Assembly: GCA_014377395.1 (NCBI GenBank)
Contig: JACMPS010000415.1
Location: 1 to 8,905 of the forward strand
Direction: 5' to 3'
Source of the DNA: Chthonomonadaceae bacterium
Lineage (GTDB): Bacteria > Armatimonadota > Chthonomonadetes > Chthonomonadales > Chthonomonadaceae
Length of the DNA stretch: 8,905 nt
Part shown: positions 5,579 through 8,905 of the stretch, piece by piece
Layout: each line of letters opens with the position of its first letter
How positions within the stretch are numbered: the stretch's first letter is position 1
The notes under the pieces: model-generated
Databases searched by the model: none
Seen by the model: only the letters and a program-made list of their open reading frames with translations
What the model was told of the DNA's origin: nothing
Position numbers and translations under genes: made by a program

Positions 5579-7588
5579 ATGAGAAAAGCAATGCCGTACC
5601 TCGGCGCAGCCCTCTCTGCACTCGCGATTTCCTGGACAGTGTCCGCATCCGCGCAAGACGGTCAATTCAAAGACCTTCAGCAGGATCACTGGGCATACCA
5701 GGCAGTCAACGAACTGCAACAAAAAGGCATCCTGGAAGGTTACCCGGACGGGTTCTTCCGTGGCAAACGCACCCTTACCCGCTACGAATTCGCGATTGCA
5801 ATCAAGCGACTTCTGGACAAGCTTCCCGCGATGCTTCCTCCCGGACCCGCAGGTCCCGCAGGACCTCCTGGACCCGCAGGAACCACCGGTGAAGCCGGAA
5901 CCGGAACCGCAGGTAACTTTGCAACCAAGGAAGACCTCGACACCATTCGTGGACTCGTGACCCGCTTCGAAGGCGATCTTCGCGCCCTCGGAACCGATGT
6001 CACTGCCGTCAAGGCTCGCCTCGACGCCGCAGAAAAAGACATTGCGGACATCAAAAGCCAGCTCTCCAAAATGCCTAAAATTTCGGGTTCGTTCGGCGTC
6101 TATGCCCGTACCGATCTTTCCCGCAATCAATTCGTTGATTATGGTGGGGCAATCCGCAATCCGGGTGCCATTCTTGGCAATGCCAACGTTGCCCATGACT
6201 TCCATATTGGAATCACGGCTCCTATTAACGGCGATGGTAAGTTTATCAGTGATCTCGTGGCTTCCAACTATCTAGGTGGCTACCGTGGTAACACGTTGTC
6301 CACAGTGGCAATCGCGCAGTCACAAACTGGCAGTGGTTCCAACGCGAATGACGAAACGCTTTTCGTTCGACGTGCAGAACTCCAGATTCCTGTAAAGGTC
6401 GGCAAAAACGGTCTGCTGAAACTTGGACGTTACCTGTTCCAGATCACTCCCGGTATTTACCAGAGACCCGATCTCGATCCTTACTTCGACACCGACTATG
6501 ATGATGGCAACTTTAGCCAGGACGGTGTGTTGCTTCGGTTAGGAATAGGCTCTTTCAATACCGAGTTCTTCGCGGCATCCTTTGCTTCCGTCACCGGAGT
6601 CAACAGCAGCGGAATCAACAACCCGATCAACTCGCCATTGGTGGGTAGCCTGACGGGTACGCCAAGATACTTCGGGAAGCCTTTCAACATTAACGCTACT
6701 GGACAGAACACAACTGCAAATCAGGTTGCCGGTGTGACCGTCAAAGTTCCGCTCTTCAAGATTGGCGAGGTCGGCTTCACGGGTGCTACCTTCAGCACCG
6801 ACAGTGCGGCGGCAGGGACTTCCAACATGACATTGTTTGGAGCTTACATCAAGCCCAAGCCCTTTGGTCGCATCAACATTCTCGCTGAGGCTGCCAAAAC
6901 GATCAATGGTTCCCGACTTGGTAACATCGGCGAAGCAGCTGGTGAGCCGAGTGGCAACGAAGACAACACCTACTTCAACCTGAAACTGGGTTATGCTTCC
7001 GGTCCTATTGAAATCAATGGCGGCTACATCTATGTTGACCCACGCTATAGCGCACCAGGCAACTGGCTGAAAATCGGTAACTGGTACAATCCTACCAACG
7101 TTCGCGGACCTTATGCCGACGTTAGCTACAAAGTTAGCAAAGGCTTGAACCTGAACCTGGCAGGCAACTGGCTCGAAGGGGCGCGTAATCGTAACTCTGG
7201 TGCCGGTATTGGTGGTTTCGGTGGAAGCGGTCTGAGCATTGGCGACGACATCTACCGTGTCAAGGCAGGAATTGCGTATGCGTTTTCTCCTCGTGTCAGC
7301 CTCGGAGTGGATTATGAGGGCGTTCTTTACGACCTCAGTGCCGCAACCTCCGGCACAGGTGGTGGAAACCGCACCAAGCCTATTGAGCAGTACATCACAA
7401 TCTCTACAGGCTTGCACATCGCCAACAACACAATGCTGAAAATCGGCTATCAACTGCTGAACTTCCAGAACGTGGGCGGTGGATTCAGCAATGGCAATCA
7501 GGGCGTGACCGGTGTTGCAGGAGTGGGAGCAACGGGCAATTCCTACAATGCTAACTCACTGACTGCACAACTGCAAGTGAAATTCTAG
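5579..7588 (+). CDS. SLH-domain porin with collagen-like linker
   Basis: The product is a 669-residue outer-membrane protein. A signal peptide (1-25, ending ASA before QDG) leads to one SLH domain (about 29-84: FKDLQQDHWAYQAV...GILEGYPDG...LTRYEFAIAIKRLL), which binds cell-wall-linked polymer. A Gly-X-Y stretch follows (88-112, GPAGPAGPPGPAGTTGEAG). Next is a coiled coil (about 116-164, heptad-like IRGLVTRFEGDLRALGTDV). From about 167 the sequence alternates like a beta-barrel, with FLFVRRAELQIPV-type strands and frequent aromatic/Gly pairs, and ends in QLQVKF with the C-terminal Phe of outer-membrane barrels. I see no Cys. The layout matches SlpA of Thermus and Som porins of cyanobacteria: a channel for small solutes that also tethers the outer membrane to the wall. 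The ATG is chosen for GGAG at 5564-5567 and the signal peptide. It appears monocistronic. Confidence 0.9.
   Translation: MRKAMPYLGAALSALAISWTVSASAQDGQFKDLQQDHWAYQAVNELQQKGILEGYPDGFFRGKRTLTRYEFAIAIKRLLDKLPAMLPPGPAGPAGPPGPAGTTGEAGTGTAGNFATKEDLDTIRGLVTRFEGDLRALGTDVTAVKARLDAAEKDIADIKSQLSKMPKISGSFGVYARTDLSRNQFVDYGGAIRNPGAILGNANVAHDFHIGITAPINGDGKFISDLVASNYLGGYRGNTLSTVAIAQSQTGSGSNANDETLFVRRAELQIPVKVGKNGLLKLGRYLFQITPGIYQRPDLDPYFDTDYDDGNFSQDGVLLRLGIGSFNTEFFAASFASVTGVNSSGINNPINSPLVGSLTGTPRYFGKPFNINATGQNTTANQVAGVTVKVPLFKIGEVGFTGATFSTDSAAAGTSNMTLFGAYIKPKPFGRINILAEAAKTINGSRLGNIGEAAGEPSGNEDNTYFNLKLGYASGPIEINGGYIYVDPRYSAPGNWLKIGNWYNPTNVRGPYADVSYKVSKGLNLNLAGNWLEGARNRNSGAGIGGFGGSGLSIGDDIYRVKAGIAYAFSPRVSLGVDYEGVLYDLSAATSGTGGGNRTKPIEQYITISTGLHIANNTMLKIGYQLLNFQNVGGGFSNGNQGVTGVAGVGATGNSYNANSLTAQLQVKF
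5840..5914 (+). repeat. Collagen-like Gly-X-Y coding stretch
   Basis: This part of the porin gene encodes about eight Gly-X-Y triplets rich in Pro and Ala (residues 88-112). The DNA repeats GGACCCGCAGG exactly at 5843-5853 and 5870-5880 (27-base period), so it probably grew by tandem duplication. It links the SLH domain to the coiled coil. Confidence 0.8.
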
Positions 7589-7612
7589 TCTTTAACGAGA
7601 CTTTCTGAACCG

Positions 7613-7650
7613 AAATGCCCTCTCTCTTCTCTGGAAGAGAGAGGGCATTT
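7613..7650. terminator. Bidirectional intrinsic terminator between convergent genes
   Basis: A perfect 17-bp stem, 7613-7629 with 7634-7650, closes a TCTG loop. On the plus strand the stem ends in TTTT (7648-7651), serving the porin gene. On the minus strand the 3' arm ends in ATTTCGG, a weaker U tract, but the hairpin lies a few tens of bases after the stop of the convergent ADP-ribosylglycohydrolase gene and probably serves both. Confidence 0.88.
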
Positions 7651-7665
7651 TGCATACTTCGATAT

Positions 7666-8742
7666 TTAGTAGGGCGGTAACAAACGTCTGAAGCCGTGTG
7701 ACAGAATAACGGCTAGAAACCACAGATTGCGTAAGAGCGTCACAAATACCGAAAGGCGAATTGGCTTCCCGATTCTTCCGATTTCCTGTGTTTCTGCAAG
7801 TTGTGCCCCCAGCGTTTCGATCCATTGTGGAGTTCTTTGCCATTCAGCGAGTGTGTTGCACCATTCTTCGGGAATCCCCTTTTTCCCTACCGCCGCCCCT
7901 GCAATACCTCCAACGATTGCTCCGGTTGTATCCGTATCCCCTCCACAAAGAATCACGGCTTGCACTGCACTCCGATAATCGTTTCCGTACAAGAGCCATG
8001 CCTGAATGACGACGGGAACCGTATGATAAACATAACCGCTTACGCCTTTTTGCAAACCCATTTGTGCCGCAAACTCTTGCGTCGTTTGTTTTTGCTCGGC
8101 ACTGAGAGCGGCTTTTTTCAGAAGTTCGATGAGTTCTCGCGCTTCTTCACCGAGATCGGCTTCGAGCTGATTGAGGTAGTCACGCGAAATAACCGGGGTT
8201 ATTGAAGAAGAAGTGCAGGCAAAACATGACGCAAGTGCAACGGCGTAGGCTCCAAATTCCGCTTTGGGATCGGTATGCGTCAGGCGAGAGGAGACACGGA
8301 CAAACGCCCGCAACTTCTCCCGATCCTCAACCTTTTTTCCGATAACGACGCCAAGAACACTAGCCCTCATCGCCGCGCCATTTCCTGCGGAGTAGACGCC
8401 ACTTTTTTCTGGTGACACGCCCAGCCAGAGCCGGATTGTCGCCTTGAGAGTGGCAAGCCCTATCCCGGCGGGAAGTAGCAAGAGCCATAACTTCAATCTT
8501 TTTGCAAGGGATTTGCGAAACACTTCCACGTCTCCGCCGGATTCAATCAGTGCTTGGCTGACCATACAAAGGTGTTCCGTATCATCCGAAACCATACCCC
8601 GACCAAAGAATAGGCGAAATCGCTCCGGCGACCCCAGCAGACGTTGCGCTCGTTTCGCCGCAAGTTCCTCGTAGGGCAACCCTAAAGCATCTCCGATAGC
8701 GGCTCCCAGCAGGCACCCCTGTATTTTCGCTTCAATATTCAT
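7666..8742 (-). CDS. ADP-ribosylglycohydrolase family protein (DraG/ARH type)
   Basis: The product is a 358-residue enzyme of the family that removes ADP-ribose from proteins or small molecules using a two-metal (usually Mg) site. Family motifs are present in order: GCLLGAAIGDALGLPYE (9-25), SDDTEH (52-57), AGNGAAMRASVLG (119-131), THTDP (155-159) and CGGDTDTTGAIVGGIAGA (266-283). The acidic residues D53, D54, D269 and D271 correspond to metal ligands in characterised members. After the catalytic domain, residues 328-349 (RLSVFVTLLRNLWFLAVILSHG) are strongly hydrophobic and are followed by FRRLLPPY, so the enzyme may be held at the inner membrane by its tail. The ATG at 8742 was chosen because the family's first motif begins a few residues later. 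A frame extension to a GTG at 8841 adds 33 residues without family similarity and would start inside the opposite tRNA promoter. The ribosome site is weak (AAAGAGAG). The substrate is unknown; no nitrogenase genes or ADP-ribosyltransferase are nearby. Confidence 0.9.
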   Translation of the reverse strand: MNIEAKIQGCLLGAAIGDALGLPYEELAAKRAQRLLGSPERFRLFFGRGMVSDDTEHLCMVSQALIESGGDVEVFRKSLAKRLKLWLLLLPAGIGLATLKATIRLWLGVSPEKSGVYSAGNGAAMRASVLGVVIGKKVEDREKLRAFVRVSSRLTHTDPKAEFGAYAVALASCFACTSSSITPVISRDYLNQLEADLGEEARELIELLKKAALSAEQKQTTQEFAAQMGLQKGVSGYVYHTVPVVIQAWLLYGNDYRSAVQAVILCGGDTDTTGAIVGGIAGAAVGKKGIPEEWCNTLAEWQRTPQWIETLGAQLAETQEIGRIGKPIRLSVFVTLLRNLWFLAVILSHGFRRLLPPY

Positions 8743-8834
8743 TTTGCTTTGTTCTGCTCTCTTTACCAGGAATTGAAAAGGTGACGAAAAGGGCATAAAG
8801 ATGGTTTCAGAAAACGGAAAATGATCTGCGTTTC
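8743..8834. other. Divergent intergenic region between ARH gene and tRNA promoter
   Basis: The segment must hold the minus-strand promoter of the ADP-ribosylglycohydrolase gene, but no convincing -35/-10 pair is seen. A TTTATG candidate (minus strand, around 8794-8799) with a TTTCCG at a workable distance is too weak to call. No other feature is evident. Confidence 0.3.
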
Positions 8835-8863
8835 TTGACACGGGAAGGAGGGCAGGGTATACT
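8835..8863 (+). promoter_or_regulatory. Near-consensus sigma70 promoter of the tRNA gene
   Basis: TTGACA (8835-8840), a 17-base spacer and TATACT (8858-8863) give a near-perfect vegetative promoter. The predicted start near 8870 is about 11 bases before the mature tRNA 5' end, as expected for a strongly expressed stable RNA. Confidence 0.88.
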
Positions 8864-8880
8864 ACGCGAGAAGATAATCG

Positions 8881-8905
8881 GGGGTTGTGGCTCAGTTGGT
8901 AGAGC
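8881..8905 (+). tRNA. tRNA gene, 5' part only, cut by the window edge
   Basis: The first 25 bases fit the tRNA frame: acceptor strand GGGGTTG (8881-8887), T8 and G9, D stem GCTC (8890-8893) with GAGC (8902-8905), and D loop AGTTGGTA carrying A14, G18, G19 and A21. The anticodon lies beyond the window, so the identity is not proven. A GGGG acceptor start with this D arm is common in tRNA-Ala, which is my tentative guess. Confidence 0.87.

Noticed and set aside
6539..7453. 304-codon open frame on the minus strand opposite the porin
   Set aside because: It shows no recognisable domain, no ribosome site, and lies wholly within the porin gene.
8743..8841. N-terminal extension of the ADP-ribosylglycohydrolase to a GTG at 8841
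   Set aside because: The extra 33 residues do not resemble the family, and the start would overlap the opposite tRNA promoter.
1..8905. Mobile elements, CRISPR arrays, toxin-antitoxin or defence genes
   Set aside because: No transposase, integrase, spaced direct-repeat array, or recognisable toxin, nuclease or phage gene is seen on either strand.

Overview
The window looks like ordinary chromosome from a free-living, Gram-negative-type (diderm) bacterium of moderate G+C content. Two features point to an outer membrane: a lipoprotein signal on the first gene, and a large porin made of an SLH domain, a coiled coil and a beta-barrel that ends in Phe. Porins anchored to the wall by an SLH domain are known in Deinococcus-Thermus, Cyanobacteria, Negativicutes and Armatimonadota. 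The gene mix, the DraG-type hydrolase and the style of the intergenic DNA make Armatimonadota my best guess, but that is inference and not proof.

Layout, left to right. Positions 1-245 are non-coding, with low-complexity repeats and an extended -10 promoter. Positions 246-3282 hold a plus-strand cluster of three genes, each overlapping the next by 4 bases: a lipoprotein of the DUF4015 glycoside-hydrolase-like family, a 360-residue protein I do not recognise, and a calcineurin-like metallophosphoesterase. A second promoter sits on the stop codon of the phosphoesterase gene. It drives a 5' leader that can fold into a three-way junction, then a 93-residue acidic protein and a strong intrinsic terminator (3693-3731). 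A perfect small palindrome follows, then hisS (3794-5107).

Positions 5108-5578 are a 471-base gap with a sigma70-type promoter and an unusually long leader containing several inverted repeats. It precedes the porin gene (5579-7588). A perfect 17-bp hairpin (7613-7650) separates the porin from a convergent minus-strand ADP-ribosylglycohydrolase gene (7666-8742). The right edge carries a near-consensus promoter and the first 25 bases of a tRNA gene.

Functionally, the window combines envelope genes (lipoprotein, porin), a translation gene (hisS, tRNA), and two hydrolases of unknown substrate. I see no mobile element, CRISPR array, phage gene or defence island. The parts with most room for novelty are the structured leader of the small acidic protein, the long porin leader, the collagen-like linker in the porin, and the unidentified middle gene of the coupled cluster.
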